From Bacteriovoracaceae bacterium (GTDB taxonomy: Bacteria > Bdellovibrionota > Bacteriovoracia > Bacteriovoracales > Bacteriovoracaceae), in NCBI GenBank assembly GCA_003245675.1, contig QKCN01000092.1, forward strand, positions 1-38,032: 38,032 bases of DNA, read 5' to 3'. Below the pieces are notes generated by a model. The model worked only from the letters and a program-made list of their open reading frames with translations. It did no database searches and was not told the origin of the DNA. Made by a program: the position numbers and the translations under genes. This document shows positions 23,410 to 33,034 of the stretch, piece by piece (position 1 is the first letter of the stretch; each line of letters begins with the position of its first letter).

Positions 23410-24441
23410 ATGAGAGTTTTTCTTTTGATATCCTTTCTTTCACTTTTTTCATCCTGCGCCAAACTTGGTTATGTTTGGGATCAAGGCTTGGGTCAATTAC
23501 GCCTTATGAATCGCGCGCGTTTTAATGAAAAAGTGTTAAAGGATCCCAAAATTGCCAAAGAGTTTAAGGAGAAAATTAAAACGATAGAGAAGGCTAAAGA
23601 CTATTTCTTTTCATATTTTAAAGAAAAGCCCCGCAAAATTTATCGTAAGACTGTTATCCTTGAGGGAAAGGCCGTGAGTTATCTGGTAATATCTAGTCCC
23701 AAAGATCAGATTAAGGCAGAGACTGTTTCTTTTGGGCCATTTGGCACTTATCCCTATCTGGGCTTTTTTTCTGTAGAAAAGGCTAAGGCATTTCAAAAGA
23801 GCCAAGAACAGAAGGGACTGGCAACCTATTTGCGTCCTGTTTTGGCGTATTCAACACTTGGCTATTTGGAGGATAGTATTTTGTCCTCTTTTTTCCATAT
23901 GAGTGAAATTTCGATGGTCGAAATGATTTTTCACGAGCTTTTTCACACTGTCTTTTTTATTAAAGATGAAGTGGATTTAAGTGAGTCATTGGCCGTTTTG
24001 ATGTCGCAAAAGCTTATGGAACAGTATCTTGATTCTATTCAAAGGGATAGATACCTCGAAGAGTTAAGAGAACAAAAGCTTATTTCTTATAATCTTGTGA
24101 TGATGACTCAAAAATTAAATGAATCCTATGCTGAAAAGAAACAAGGTCCAGATGATATTTTACATTCTTTTATGAGTTCAGTTTTTTATCCTCATTTTAA
24201 AAAAGTTTGTCAGGAAGAAAAAATTAAAGAGTCTTCTTGTTGGCCTTTACAAAATGAGTTCAATAATGCGCGCTTAGCAGCTTATTTGACTTACGAAGGA
24301 AATAGTGATTTTTTGCGAACATTGTATGAAAAAAAATCTCATGGCCCTTTTGAATTTTTGGCATTGCTTAAAAAACTAAAAGCGGATTATGATGAGAAGG
24401 ATTTAGACATAAGTTTTAAAGAATTCCTCAAGGAGCAATAA
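23410..24441 (+). CDS. Aminopep-family (COG4324) putative aminopeptidase lipoprotein
   Basis: 343 residues. Short signal peptide with lipobox ending SSC (Cys16), so probably lipidated. The N-terminal part (GYVWDQGLGQLRLMNRARF) matches the start of the Aminopep/DUF2265 family. The zinc motif is EMIFHELFHTVFF near residue 175, followed by DLSESLAVLM with the third ligand Glu. Predicted aminopeptidase at the outer or inner membrane; activity is known only by prediction. Its ATG directly follows the stop of the barrel gene, and its stop is followed immediately by the TTG of the GshB-like gene. Confidence 0.82.
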   Translation: MRVFLLISFLSLFSSCAKLGYVWDQGLGQLRLMNRARFNEKVLKDPKIAKEFKEKIKTIEKAKDYFFSYFKEKPRKIYRKTVILEGKAVSYLVISSPKDQIKAETVSFGPFGTYPYLGFFSVEKAKAFQKSQEQKGLATYLRPVLAYSTLGYLEDSILSSFFHMSEISMVEMIFHELFHTVFFIKDEVDLSESLAVLMSQKLMEQYLDSIQRDRYLEELREQKLISYNLVMMTQKLNESYAEKKQGPDDILHSFMSSVFYPHFKKVCQEEKIKESSCWPLQNEFNNARLAAYLTYEGNSDFLRTLYEKKSHGPFEFLALLKKLKADYDEKDLDISFKEFLKEQ

Positions 24442-25389
24442 TTGCGCCATTTCTTTCTTATTAATCAAATTTCCAAGCTCAATATAAAAAAGGATTCTTC
24501 TCTATTTATGGCCCTTTCCTTTCAAAATGAAGGAGAGGAAGTCTATTTAGTATTAGAAAATGATTTTGCCATAACAAATAATCTTTTAGCGGAAGTTACG
24601 GCCTATACTTTTTCGGGGATTTTTAAGGAAGATAGTTTTTATCTCTCTGCTTTTGTTTTGGAAAAGAAAGTCATATTGACGATGAAATCTGGAGATATTT
24701 GGCATATGCGCCTTGATCCTCCTTTTGATGAAACATATCTCGCTTATTTATGGCAGTTGCAAATTTTGGAGCAGCAAGGGGCAAGAGTACTGAATTCCCC
24801 CCGTTCAATTTTACAAAATAATGAAAAAATATTTCCTTGTTTCAATGATACAAATGCAATCGCTACTTGGGTGGGCAGAGACTTTACTGTGGCCCAACCT
24901 TTTTTGGAGAAGCTTTTAGAAGAAGGTTATTCTTCTGTCGTTTGCAAGCCTTTAAACCTATTTGCAGGGCAAGGGGTGGTTAAATTCTCTCTTAATAATA
25001 AAGAAAATCTTAAAGCATTTTGTGATGAGCAGACTTCTCCCTTTATGATTCAAGCCTTTATGAAAGAGGTGATAGAAGGAGAGAAAAGGGTTTTGTTTTG
25101 GGACAAGACATTTTTGGGGGCCATTGAAAAAATTCCTCCTCAAGGTGATTTTGTTTCCAATATCGCCCATGGTGCCAGTTTTAGAATTTGTGATCTTTTG
25201 GATGAAGAGTTGCTTAGCTGTCAAAAGATGGCAGAATTGCTTAGCGCGAGAGGGGCCAGCTTTATTGCATTTGATTTACTTGCGGGGCATATCAATGAAG
25301 CGAATTTAACTTGTCCAGGATTGTTAGTGGAAGTATCAGAGGCGCACCAGCAGAATCTAGCACGCCTTATTTTAGAGCAAATTATTTAA
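24442..25389 (+). CDS. Divergent glutathione synthetase-like ATP-grasp protein
   Basis: 315 residues, starting at TTG right after the upstream stop with AAGGAG 6 bases before. It aligns with prokaryotic GshB along its length: KLNIKKDSSLFMALSFQNEG, MRLDPPFDETYLAYLWQLQILE, VLNSPRSILQNNEKIF, VCKPLNLFAGQGVVKF (ATP loop), EVIEGEKRVLFWD, EKIPPQGDFVSNIAHG, and NEANLTCPGL with the Glu/Asn metal ligands. The glycine-rich loop (LFAG instead of MGG) and the GRG segment (ASF) are altered. It may be a diverged GshB or use a different peptide substrate. No gshA in the window. Its 3' end overlaps the convergent lipoprotein gene by 8 bases. Confidence 0.75.
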   Translation: MRHFFLINQISKLNIKKDSSLFMALSFQNEGEEVYLVLENDFAITNNLLAEVTAYTFSGIFKEDSFYLSAFVLEKKVILTMKSGDIWHMRLDPPFDETYLAYLWQLQILEQQGARVLNSPRSILQNNEKIFPCFNDTNAIATWVGRDFTVAQPFLEKLLEEGYSSVVCKPLNLFAGQGVVKFSLNNKENLKAFCDEQTSPFMIQAFMKEVIEGEKRVLFWDKTFLGAIEKIPPQGDFVSNIAHGASFRICDLLDEELLSCQKMAELLSARGASFIAFDLLAGHINEANLTCPGLLVEVSEAHQQNLARLILEQII

Positions 25390-26185
25390 AATCTTGAGTG
25401 AAGTCTGTTGCTACTTGAAGTTCAATAGACCAACATTCGTTGTTCTTGATATACCAGCCGTCAGAACAGTATCCATTGTAGTCAACTCCACCATACCAAA
25501 CACAGGCGGCATCGCTTCGAACATTCTTAATATCGATGAATTGTGGAGTATCTGGGTCTGTGCTTGATTCTGCGGGAATTGTAATAACTTGAGAAGTACT
25601 GCCCACTGAGATCCAGTCTGTTTGCACTGTAGAACCTTCTACCATTGTGCCGTTAAGGCGACGCACTGATGTCACAATATCGAAGCGTAGGTTTCCATAA
25701 GAACTATTGAATTTATAGCCGTAGTAATCACCTCCACAGCTTGTCGGTTGAGTGTTGACTTTAATTCTAACTTTAATAGAGCTATCCGTTTGGAAAGCAT
25801 TGGCTTTGGTGCAAGTTAGCGGAATTGGCGAAGTGCAATAGTCATAAAGAGTTGACCAATAGAGATCATCATCAAGAGCTATTCCGTCATCTGCACTGCG
25901 CCCCACTTTATTAATCGTTTTACACCAAATGCGGTAGTTTGTTCCATTATCGCGATTGACTCCATCAATATCGCAATTTGGTTCCCAAGGATTATCAACA
26001 GCGATGAGATCACTGGAGTCGTCGTCATCATCGTCATCATCATCCGTGGTGGTTGTCGTTCCTGAAGTATCAGTCGTGCTCGATGCATCACTTGAAACTG
26101 TTTTTTCAATAACAGTTGTCTGCGGGGTACAAGCGGTGAGAACAAATAGCGCCAAGCAGATGATGAGCAAAAATAGATTTTTCAT
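25382..26185 (-). CDS. Lipoprotein with poly-Asp linker
   Basis: 267 residues. Classic lipoprotein signal (MKNLFLLIICLALFVLTAC, lipobox LTAC, Cys19). Then a Ser/Thr-rich spacer ending in nine consecutive Asp residues (~48-56), and a ~200-residue beta-rich domain with eight or more cysteines (NCDIDG, IWCKTI, YDYCTSP, PLTCTK, TSCGGDYYGY, AACVWYGG, GYCSDGW, NECWSIEL). The acidic linker could bind Ca2+ or extend the domain from the membrane. AAGGAG before the ATG. No family recognised. Confidence 0.8.
   Translation of the reverse strand: MKNLFLLIICLALFVLTACTPQTTVIEKTVSSDASSTTDTSGTTTTTDDDDDDDDDSSDLIAVDNPWEPNCDIDGVNRDNGTNYRIWCKTINKVGRSADDGIALDDDLYWSTLYDYCTSPIPLTCTKANAFQTDSSIKVRIKVNTQPTSCGGDYYGYKFNSSYGNLRFDIVTSVRRLNGTMVEGSTVQTDWISVGSTSQVITIPAESSTDPDTPQFIDIKNVRSDAACVWYGGVDYNGYCSDGWYIKNNECWSIELQVATDFTQDFK
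26018..26044 (-). repeat. GAT/GAC trinucleotide tract encoding nine Asp
   Basis: Nine consecutive Asp codons (mixed GAT and GAC) in the lipoprotein gene. The mixed codons make slippage less likely than in a pure repeat, but length variation between strains is possible. Confidence 0.9.
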
Positions 26186-26260
26186 AAGAGAACTCCTTCT
26201 AGTTCAATTCCTATGCTTATCGGATTTTTTTTGTCTAACTTTAGGTATTTAAGAAAAAGA

Positions 26261-26286
26261 GGCACTTTTTATTGGCACTTTTTATT
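26261..26286. repeat. Perfect 13-base tandem repeat in intergenic region
   Basis: GGCACTTTTTATT occurs twice head to tail, between the divergent lipoprotein gene and the giant orphan gene. Possible binding site or a recent duplication. Confidence 0.85.
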
Positions 26287-26448
26287 ATGTAAATTGTTTT
26301 TATTTTTGAGGGGATATTTCTTGTAATTTTAATATATTGCAATGCCGGTTTTTAAGAATCCTTAACATTTGAGGGTAGAAAAAAATGCTTTATTTGTGTC
26401 TTATTGGAATTCCATTAACATAATAAGGTAAATATATTTGGAGGCACT

Positions 26449-29400
26449 ATGAAGTTTTTAAAAACGAGATTTCAAATTTCTCTTTTTGTGTTGTTGGCCA
26501 GCAGTCTTTCTCTTGTATTAGTTATGACCTTTTCTGATCCAGGATATTCCGAGGGAGATTTAGAGTCGTTGATGGAGCAGCCTGATCCCAATAACTACCA
26601 AGGAAAAGAATGTGATCCTCAAAATCCAAGTTCTGTAAATAAATGTAAATCCCAGAGTCTGCGTTGTTCAAAATCGTCGATGACTGTTTTCACAAATCCC
26701 AAATTAGCTGAAATTACTGCTCCTATGATTAATGAAGTCCTCAAGGAAGATGCTGACTTAAAAACAGCATGGGAAGCAAGTGAGGATTATGTTTCAGATG
26801 CACCTTATAAAACAGAAAAGAAAACCTATGTAGAGCTTATCGGTATGACTTGTTCTGCGGCAGACTACGATTGTCTTGTTATACAAAATGAAGCAGTCGA
26901 ACAATTTATTGGCTGGGTTGAAAATACTAAAATTCTGCCATTAAGAGTTATTGATCGCACTAATTATGAAAAAGGAAATGCGGCAAAGGATAAGCAGCGT
27001 CTTTGTAACTCTCATGCCCAATGTCCTTCCTTTAATTGCGAAGGGAGAGGCGGGAATATTACGGGAGCAAGTTGTGATGCAATTTGTTCCAATTATCATT
27101 TTGAAACGAATGTTGGAGAATACCAGGCTGCCCTTAAGCTTGAATGGATAAAATTAAAATGTGTTGATCTTGTGGTACTGCATCCTTTAGGTTCTTTATC
27201 TGGAGGTGATCAAATAACCATTCGGGCACAATTGGCGAATCCTGAGGAGCCGAAGCTAGAGTGTCTTGCTTTATTTGATGATTATTATTCTGGTTCTTCT
27301 TATAAGCATTCAGATCTTCAAGGATGGTGCTCTACTTATACATCGAGTACGAGTACTAGCGACGCTAAGGATTCAGCTTGTAACTCGATTAAGTCTAGGA
27401 TTTCTAACGGAAAATTTGGCGTTTGTCGGCATGTGGGGCGTGCCTCTTATTCTTGTTCTTGTGTCACATCTGGAGAAATTTTAGCTGAGGGAGAGGTCTG
27501 TTGCGGGGGCTTAACCGTTGAAAATGGCAAATGTGTTGGTAAAATTCATGTGCCACCTGTTCCTTTTATCGATTATGAAATTGTTTGCGCAAAAGATGGA
27601 ACAACAGTGGGTACTGAGGTTTGTGAAAATGGTGGTGAATTTAAAGTTCTCGTGGATTCCGGTGCTAAGAATTTTGATAATGTGAAGAATGTTTTGGGGA
27701 CAATTGAAGAGGCGGATTTTAATTTTCCAATGCTCGAGCGCTATTTGGAAAACACAAATTATGTTCTCATGACAGCTGAATGGTTATTTAGTAATCAAAG
27801 TTATAATGGGGATTGTGTTGGACCTCATACCATGAAGCACTTTGGCGGAGGAAGCAGTGGTACTGATAATGCCAATATTCGTCTAGAGAAAAAAGAGGCT
27901 CTTGATTATGCAATCAAAATGGACTACGCGCGCGCTGCAATTCGCAATAATCCCGATTTAATTGATCCGGCAAAAAGTAAATTAACGATTAAACAAATTG
28001 CCAACCAGTATGGCAAAGGTAAAGATTCTTTCTTAGAAACATCAAATAACGAGGCAAAAACTCTTTATGCTTATATTAATCGCGATATTTCTCAGCCTCT
28101 GCGCGACATGCGATTCTTTGCACGTAAGTTCTATCAAAAATATTTAACAGAATTTAAAGATGATATGAGTACTATTTTAGGCGCCCTTGAAACTTGTAAT
28201 AGTGCTGAAAATGCTGGAGCCAATTGTCCAACCCTTACGAGCGAGCAAGTGCACAGTCCAAAATTATTAGAGGCATATACCAACGGTTATTTTGGAGTTG
28301 GAGTCGGGGAACTAATTGCTAAAGCGGAACAAGAAAAAGCATTGATGAAGTATGAAAATGCTTATTTGGGTTATACTTTTAATGAAGAAGGTTTTCCCGA
28401 TTTGGTTATGAGTGGAGCTAAATATACAGGAAAAGTTGCCGCAGTTTCGAATAAAGACAAAGGATATTATTTGCAGCCACTTTTTGGATTGTCGAGTTTG
28501 TTGGCCGTTGATAGCGATATGAATTTTGAGATTGATGAGGATGAAATTCCAACTTTTGCGGGGATTGATGCTGATGATCAGATTGAGGGCAAGGGCTTTC
28601 GTTATTTGGGGGAAGGCAGTGATTGTAAAAATGGCTGGATTTCGCCCAAGCGTTGTTCCGACTATCGAGGAGATGAGGGAAAAGATAATACGCGTAAGGA
28701 TAATCTAATGGGTGTTTTTCACCTCAATTATCACCGCTATCGTCAAATTCGTTATGAAAAGGATTATACGCAAGATATTACGAATACGGATTATGATGAA
28801 GATGATCATATGGATGGACAAAAAATTCTGTGGTGGTGGGATGCGCGTGATTACGAATGGAAGGATAAGTTTGACTGCGCAGGTCGCAATCACAAAACAA
28901 AGGCTAAAAACTCTTGGGCCGAGCGTTACAAGGTAAAAAATGCTGCTTGTTCAAAGAATTCGGCATGGCGTTGGTTAGGCACTGGAGCGCTTTTATTGAC
29001 TGCACCTGCAGGAGGGGCACTATCCTTGGCTGCAGCAGCAGGCTTTGCAGCTAGTTTTTGTGCGCTCGAGGATTGGCTAACAGATAAGCCAAAATATTTA
29101 GATCCCCCTCGCGGAAATATTAAGTCTTTTTATAATCCAGATGCTGGTATCCGACGCCGTAAGACTCTGACTATGGATAGCTGGTTAAACTATCTAATGG
29201 AGCCAAATTGTGCCGGTGGATATTTCGTTCCTCCACTAAAAGAGCAAAGAAGTGATAAGTGTGATTATGATAATTCAGTTTATGTTGAGCAGCTCGATGA
29301 TAAAGGTCAGGTCACCAAATTAGTTAAATTGAATGAGGCTGAAGGTGATCACTACGCAACTAATTTGTTCTTCCTTGGAGGCTATGTTGGCCCAGATGAG

Positions 29401-30567
29401 GGGCAGATTATGAAAGCTTCGTTAAAGGAAAAGGAAGAAAGTGAAGAAGTGAGAACCGCTTTGCGCGACTACCTAAATTTTATGATTGTTCAGGCGGCTA
29501 AGGACTTTATTTATTATTATTCATATAAAATAGATAAGGAAGAGCATACTGCCGATCACAAGCTTCCTGTTAAGCATGACCGAAAAGGACAATTTTTTAA
29601 GACCATTCAATCTGCGGTTGTTGAGTTGCAATACTTTTTCTTGCAAATGCAAAGAGCTCGAATTGGTCGAATAAATCATTACTTGAGGGAAGCCCAAAAG
29701 TTGCTTGAGGGGCTAGAGGGAGCGGGTGATGGTATTAATGGTTATGATCTTGACTTGTCTGATGCCAATAAATATGAAATGGAAAATTCTGGATCGACTG
29801 ATTACAATGGAAATGCGAACATAAATACCAATCGAAATGGTAGTGGCAACCGTAAAAGTGTAAGACTACCAACTTGGAGTCCTGGTTCATTTACTGTTGG
29901 AGGAGCAACGACAGGGGATGGAACAGGCAGTACAACTGGTTCTAGCAGTTATACTGAATTAGCTACAACCGCAATTAATGATAACTTGGCATCGTTGCGT
30001 CGTTTTAAAAAGGCGGCTCAAAAGGAGCGCGACGAGGCGGTTAAGTTAGGAGCGAAAGAAGATAGCTTTACTCATCTAAAGTCTGCAATGAATAATTTTC
30101 CATCTGCCGCAGCTCTGCGCAAAGCAACGAGTCAAGGTTTGGCGGGAATGAAAGGTCTTATGTCATCGGAAAGTACTGGTTCTGACTCCAAGTCTAGTAC
30201 CAAAAATCAGTCTTATGCAGGAGGAGGGAAGTCATCATCTTATAATTTTTCTTCGAATTTAGGACGAGGAAAGAAATCAAGTTATGGCTCTAAATCATCT
30301 AGTTCATCTGATTATAGTAGCAGTGGCTCAGACTATTCTGGAATGTCTGAAAGTGAACGATCTGATGTCTTAGACAATATTGGAGATAAAAAATATGCGT
30401 CTGGGGCAGGAGATAGCATTTGGGTGCAGGTAACGAATGCATACTTTAGAAGTTATAATCGCGTTCTGACCCGTAAGAATGGAAAGCCTGTTGAAAAAGT
30501 TTATAAAGAAGAGGACAAAAAGGCGGAAGGACGCAATTTGATGAATTCTTTTGATATTTCAGAATAA
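26449..30567 (+). CDS. Giant (1372-residue) exported or anchored protein of unknown function
   Basis: N-terminal hydrophobic signal/anchor (ISLFVLLASSLSLVLVM, residues ~10-27). Residues ~55-400 are rich in cysteines with several pairs and clusters (ECDPQNPSSVNKC, SYSCSCV, EVCCGG), fitting an oxidised extracytoplasmic domain. Residues 688-699 (DSDMNFEIDEDE) fit an EF-hand calcium loop (DxDxNxxIxxxE). Residues ~838-876 form a hydrophobic Gly/Ala hairpin (GTGALLLTAPAGGALSLAAA), a possible membrane insertion. Residues ~990-1110 are helical. Residues ~1150-1310 are Ser/Gly/Asn-rich low complexity, before a conserved-looking C-terminal end (SIWVQVTNAYFRSYNRVL). GGAGG ribosome site; uvrB starts 3 bases after its stop. 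I do not recognise the family; a large envelope or secreted machine component is the best guess. Confidence 0.8.
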   Translation: MKFLKTRFQISLFVLLASSLSLVLVMTFSDPGYSEGDLESLMEQPDPNNYQGKECDPQNPSSVNKCKSQSLRCSKSSMTVFTNPKLAEITAPMINEVLKEDADLKTAWEASEDYVSDAPYKTEKKTYVELIGMTCSAADYDCLVIQNEAVEQFIGWVENTKILPLRVIDRTNYEKGNAAKDKQRLCNSHAQCPSFNCEGRGGNITGASCDAICSNYHFETNVGEYQAALKLEWIKLKCVDLVVLHPLGSLSGGDQITIRAQLANPEEPKLECLALFDDYYSGSSYKHSDLQGWCSTYTSSTSTSDAKDSACNSIKSRISNGKFGVCRHVGRASYSCSCVTSGEILAEGEVCCGGLTVENGKCVGKIHVPPVPFIDYEIVCAKDGTTVGTEVCENGGEFKVLVDSGAKNFDNVKNVLGTIEEADFNFPMLERYLENTNYVLMTAEWLFSNQSYNGDCVGPHTMKHFGGGSSGTDNANIRLEKKEALDYAIKMDYARAAIRNNPDLIDPAKSKLTIKQIANQYGKGKDSFLETSNNEAKTLYAYINRDISQPLRDMRFFARKFYQKYLTEFKDDMSTILGALETCNSAENAGANCPTLTSEQVHSPKLLEAYTNGYFGVGVGELIAKAEQEKALMKYENAYLGYTFNEEGFPDLVMSGAKYTGKVAAVSNKDKGYYLQPLFGLSSLLAVDSDMNFEIDEDEIPTFAGIDADDQIEGKGFRYLGEGSDCKNGWISPKRCSDYRGDEGKDNTRKDNLMGVFHLNYHRYRQIRYEKDYTQDITNTDYDEDDHMDGQKILWWWDARDYEWKDKFDCAGRNHKTKAKNSWAERYKVKNAACSKNSAWRWLGTGALLLTAPAGGALSLAAAAGFAASFCALEDWLTDKPKYLDPPRGNIKSFYNPDAGIRRRKTLTMDSWLNYLMEPNCAGGYFVPPLKEQRSDKCDYDNSVYVEQLDDKGQVTKLVKLNEAEGDHYATNLFFLGGYVGPDEGQIMKASLKEKEESEEVRTALRDYLNFMIVQAAKDFIYYYSYKIDKEEHTADHKLPVKHDRKGQFFKTIQSAVVELQYFFLQMQRARIGRINHYLREAQKLLEGLEGAGDGINGYDLDLSDANKYEMENSGSTDYNGNANINTNRNGSGNRKSVRLPTWSPGSFTVGGATTGDGTGSTTGSSSYTELATTAINDNLASLRRFKKAAQKERDEAVKLGAKEDSFTHLKSAMNNFPSAAALRKATSQGLAGMKGLMSSESTGSDSKSSTKNQSYAGGGKSSSYNFSSNLGRGKKSSYGSKSSSSSDYSSSGSDYSGMSESERSDVLDNIGDKKYASGAGDSIWVQVTNAYFRSYNRVLTRKNGKPVEKVYKEEDKKAEGRNLMNSFDISE

Positions 30568-30570
30568 AGT

Positions 30571-32568
30571 ATGAGTTTTAAATTACAATCTAAGTTTAAG
30601 CCGACAGGCGATCAACCTCAGGCCATCGAACAAATTGTCGATGGCCTTTTACATAAGGCAGCTAAGCAAGTTTTACTCGGAGTAACGGGATCTGGAAAAA
30701 CATTTTCCATGGCCAATGTTATTCAGCGCCTGGGAAAGAAAACTCTGATTTTGGCACACAATAAGACTCTTGCTGCTCAACTTTTTGCAGAATTTCAGGA
30801 GTTTTTTCCAGAAAACGCAGTGGAGTATTTTGTCTCCTACTACGATTACTATCAACCAGAAGCCTATATTGCAGGCTCAGATACTTATATCGAAAAAGAT
30901 GCGGCCATCAATGATGAAATTGATCGTTTAAGGCATCGTGCGACTCAGGCTTTATTGGAGCGTGATGATGTCATTGTGGTGGCTTCTGTCAGCTGTATTT
31001 ATGGAATTGGCTCTCCCGAAGAATATAAAAAACAAAAACTAGAGCTTTTTACTGGTGATGAGTGGGAAAGGGATGATCTTTTAAAGGCATTAGTTGCCAT
31101 TCAATATCAGCGTAACGATATGGAATTTGCGCGAGGAACTTTTCGCGTAAGAGGTGATGTGGTTGACATTTTTCCGCCGCATGAAGATTCTCAGGTGGTG
31201 CGTTTAGAATTTTTTGGTGATGAACTTGAATCTATTTCAATTGTTGACCCATTGAGAGGAAAGGTTCTGCAAAAATTAACTAAAGTAACGATCTATCCCA
31301 AGTCTCACTATGTGGTAGGGGAAGAGAGGTTGGAAGCTGCCCTTAAAAGCATCCAAATTGAGCTTAGAGAGCGTTTGCAAGAGCTCAAGGAGCAAGACAA
31401 GCTGGTCGAAGCTCAACGCTTAGAGCAAAGAACGATGCATGATTTGGAGATGCTGGAAGAGGTAGGATATTGCTCGGGTATTGAAAATTATTCGCGGCAT
31501 TTTACGCAAAGTGCGATTGGTGAACCTCCTCCCACTTTGATTGATTTTTTTGGAGATGACTTTTTATTGATTATAGATGAGTCACATATCACAGTCCCGC
31601 AGGTTGGGGCCATGTATAAAGGCGATCGTTCACGCAAGGAATCTTTGGTTAATCATGGTTTTCGCTTGCCTTGTGCTCTCGATAATCGTCCCTTGAAATT
31701 TTCCGAATTTGAGAAGAAATTGGACAAGATCGTCTTTGTTTCTGCGACCCCAGCAGATTATGAATTAACACAGGTTCAAGGTGAGGTGGTTGAGCAATTG
31801 ATTCGCCCTACTGGACTACTCGACCCAGAAGTCGAGTTGCGCGATGCCGAAAATCAAGTTGAGAATTTGAGCAGTGAAATTAGAAAAGTTGTGACGAATG
31901 GAGGAAGAGTTCTTGTCACCGTCTTAACCAAGAAACTTGCTGAAAAACTAACCGCATATTATACCGAATTGGGTATAAAAGTTCGCTATCTGCATTCTGA
32001 TGTCAAAACCATCGAGCGTATTGAAATCATCAATGCCTTGCGACGAGGTGAATTTGATGTCTTAGTGGGTATTAATCTCTTGCGAGAAGGCTTAGATATT
32101 CCTGAAATTCAGTTGGTGGCCATTCTCGATGCGGATAAAGAAGGCTTTTTGCGATCAACTCGTTCTTTGATTCAGACAATTGGACGCGCCGCGCGTAATA
32201 GTTTGGGAAGAGTTATCCTTTACGCCTATCAAACAACCAAAAGTATGCAGGCGGCACTTGATGAAACGAGCAGGCGCCGAGCATATCAAGAAGAGTACAA
32301 TGAGAGAAATGGAATTACTCCTCAAACAGTGGTTAAAGACATTAAAGAGGGAGTGATCAGTCTTCTCAAGAAAAAAGAAGACAAGAAAAAGAAACTCAAA
32401 GATATTTACAGCGCCAGTCAGAGTTTGAAAGAGTTGTCTGAAGAGTTAAGGCTTGCTAAGCACAAAATGCAGGAAGCAGCGGCAGAATTGAATTTCGAAG
32501 AGGCGCTAATTCAGCGAGATCGCGTTCACGAATTGACTAAAATGATCATGGACTTGTCGGGGGACTAG
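30571..32568 (+). CDS. uvrB: UvrABC excinuclease subunit B
   Basis: 665 residues. DNA-damage-verification helicase of nucleotide excision repair: receives DNA from UvrA and recruits UvrC. Walker A GVTGSGKT (~residue 39), the [11 protein letters not shown] beta-hairpin start (~93), DNA-wrapping domains, [10 protein letters not shown] (Walker B), [39 protein letters not shown], and the QTIGRAARN arginine fingers. The C-terminal UvrC-binding UVR motif (~625-660) is [16 protein letters not shown]. It begins 3 bases after the giant orphan gene and has only a weak ribosome site, so it appears translationally coupled, an unusual partner for uvrB. No LexA-type box was noticed. Confidence 0.97.
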   Translation: MSFKLQSKFKPTGDQPQAIEQIVDGLLHKAAKQVLLGVTGSGKTFSMANVIQRLGKKTLILAHNKTLAAQLFAEFQEFFPENAVEYFVSYYDYYQPEAYIAGSDTYIEKDAAINDEIDRLRHRATQALLERDDVIVVASVSCIYGIGSPEEYKKQKLELFTGDEWERDDLLKALVAIQYQRNDMEFARGTFRVRGDVVDIFPPHEDSQVVRLEFFGDELESISIVDPLRGKVLQKLTKVTIYPKSHYVVGEERLEAALKSIQIELRERLQELKEQDKLVEAQRLEQRTMHDLEMLEEVGYCSGIENYSRHFTQSAIGEPPPTLIDFFGDDFLLIIDESHITVPQVGAMYKGDRSRKESLVNHGFRLPCALDNRPLKFSEFEKKLDKIVFVSATPADYELTQVQGEVVEQLIRPTGLLDPEVELRDAENQVENLSSEIRKVVTNGGRVLVTVLTKKLAEKLTAYYTELGIKVRYLHSDVKTIERIEIINALRRGEFDVLVGINLLREGLDIPEIQLVAILDADKEGFLRSTRSLIQTIGRAARNSLGRVILYAYQTTKSMQAALDETSRRRAYQEEYNERNGITPQTVVKDIKEGVISLLKKKEDKKKKLKDIYSASQSLKELSEELRLAKHKMQEAAAELNFEEALIQRDRVHELTKMIMDLSGD

Positions 32569-32582
32569 GAGAACTCTATAAT
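32554..32582 (+). promoter_or_regulatory. Sigma-70-like promoter at the 3' end of uvrB
   Basis: -35 TTGTCG (32554-32559), 17-base spacer, perfect -10 TATAAT (32577-32582). Start expected near 32589, 20 bases before the next ATG. Confidence 0.6.
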
Positions 32583-32608
32583 GGAACTTTGAGATTAAGG
32601 AGTTTCAT

Positions 32609-32983
32609 ATGAGATCTTTTCTTTTTTTGTCATTTTTTACTTTGTCTTTTTCGTTTGCCACTTGGGCCCAAGAAGTTTCCGAGGCTTTTTTGATTGATGT
32701 TTTTGACAAAAGTATCAAAGTTGTTGCTCCTCAAGGAAAATCTAAAAAAATTGCCGTAATTATCAAAAATCAAACACTGAGTGCATTGCGCGCTAAACTC
32801 ATTTCTGATGATGGTCTATATTTGAAAATGATGAACCTTGCTCCGCGAAAAGAATTGAGCTTGGAAATTGAAATTAAAGACAAGGAGCGTTATTTCTTTG
32901 TTCCACTAGCTCCTCCCATTCAAGAGGTTGAGTTGCAGTGGGGCAAGAAGACCTATGAAGTACCCTCTTTGCCCAGCCCTTGA
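32609..32983 (+). CDS. Small exported protein, possible Ig-like fold
   Basis: 124 residues. Signal peptide ends TWAQE; the mature ~100 residues are beta-strand rich (KSIKVVAPQGKSKKIAVIIKNQ, RAKLISDDGLYLKMM, ELSLEIEIKDKERYFFVPL), with spacing like an immunoglobulin-type domain. No cysteines. AAGGAG precedes the ATG and it has its own promoter. Its stop codon lies inside the stem of the following terminator. Not recognised. Confidence 0.7.
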   Translation: MRSFLFLSFFTLSFSFATWAQEVSEAFLIDVFDKSIKVVAPQGKSKKIAVIIKNQTLSALRAKLISDDGLYLKMMNLAPRKELSLEIEIKDKERYFFVPLAPPIQEVELQWGKKTYEVPSLPSP

Positions 32984-33004
32984 TTTTTTCAAGGGGGCCT
33001 TTTA
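32976..33004 (+). terminator. Terminator hairpin overlapping the next promoter
   Basis: GCCCTTGA stem with TCAAGGG(GGC), loop of T, then CCTTTTA. It includes the stop codon of the preceding gene and also the -35 box of the next promoter. Confidence 0.65.
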
Positions 33005-33008
33005 TACT
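32980..33008 (+). promoter_or_regulatory. Sigma-70-like promoter of the HD-GYP-like gene
   Basis: -35 TTGATT (32980-32985), 17-base spacer, -10 TATACT (33003-33008), 27 bases before the ATG. Confidence 0.55.
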
Positions 33009-33034
33009 CTTCCTAGTTATTTTAGGAGTGTACT

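Noticed and set aside
26273-26290. TTGGCACTTTTTATTATG as a sigma-54 promoter
   Set aside because: The -24 half fits, but the -12 GC is missing (ATTAT instead of TTGCW), and it is part of a tandem repeat over 160 bases from the nearest plus-strand start.
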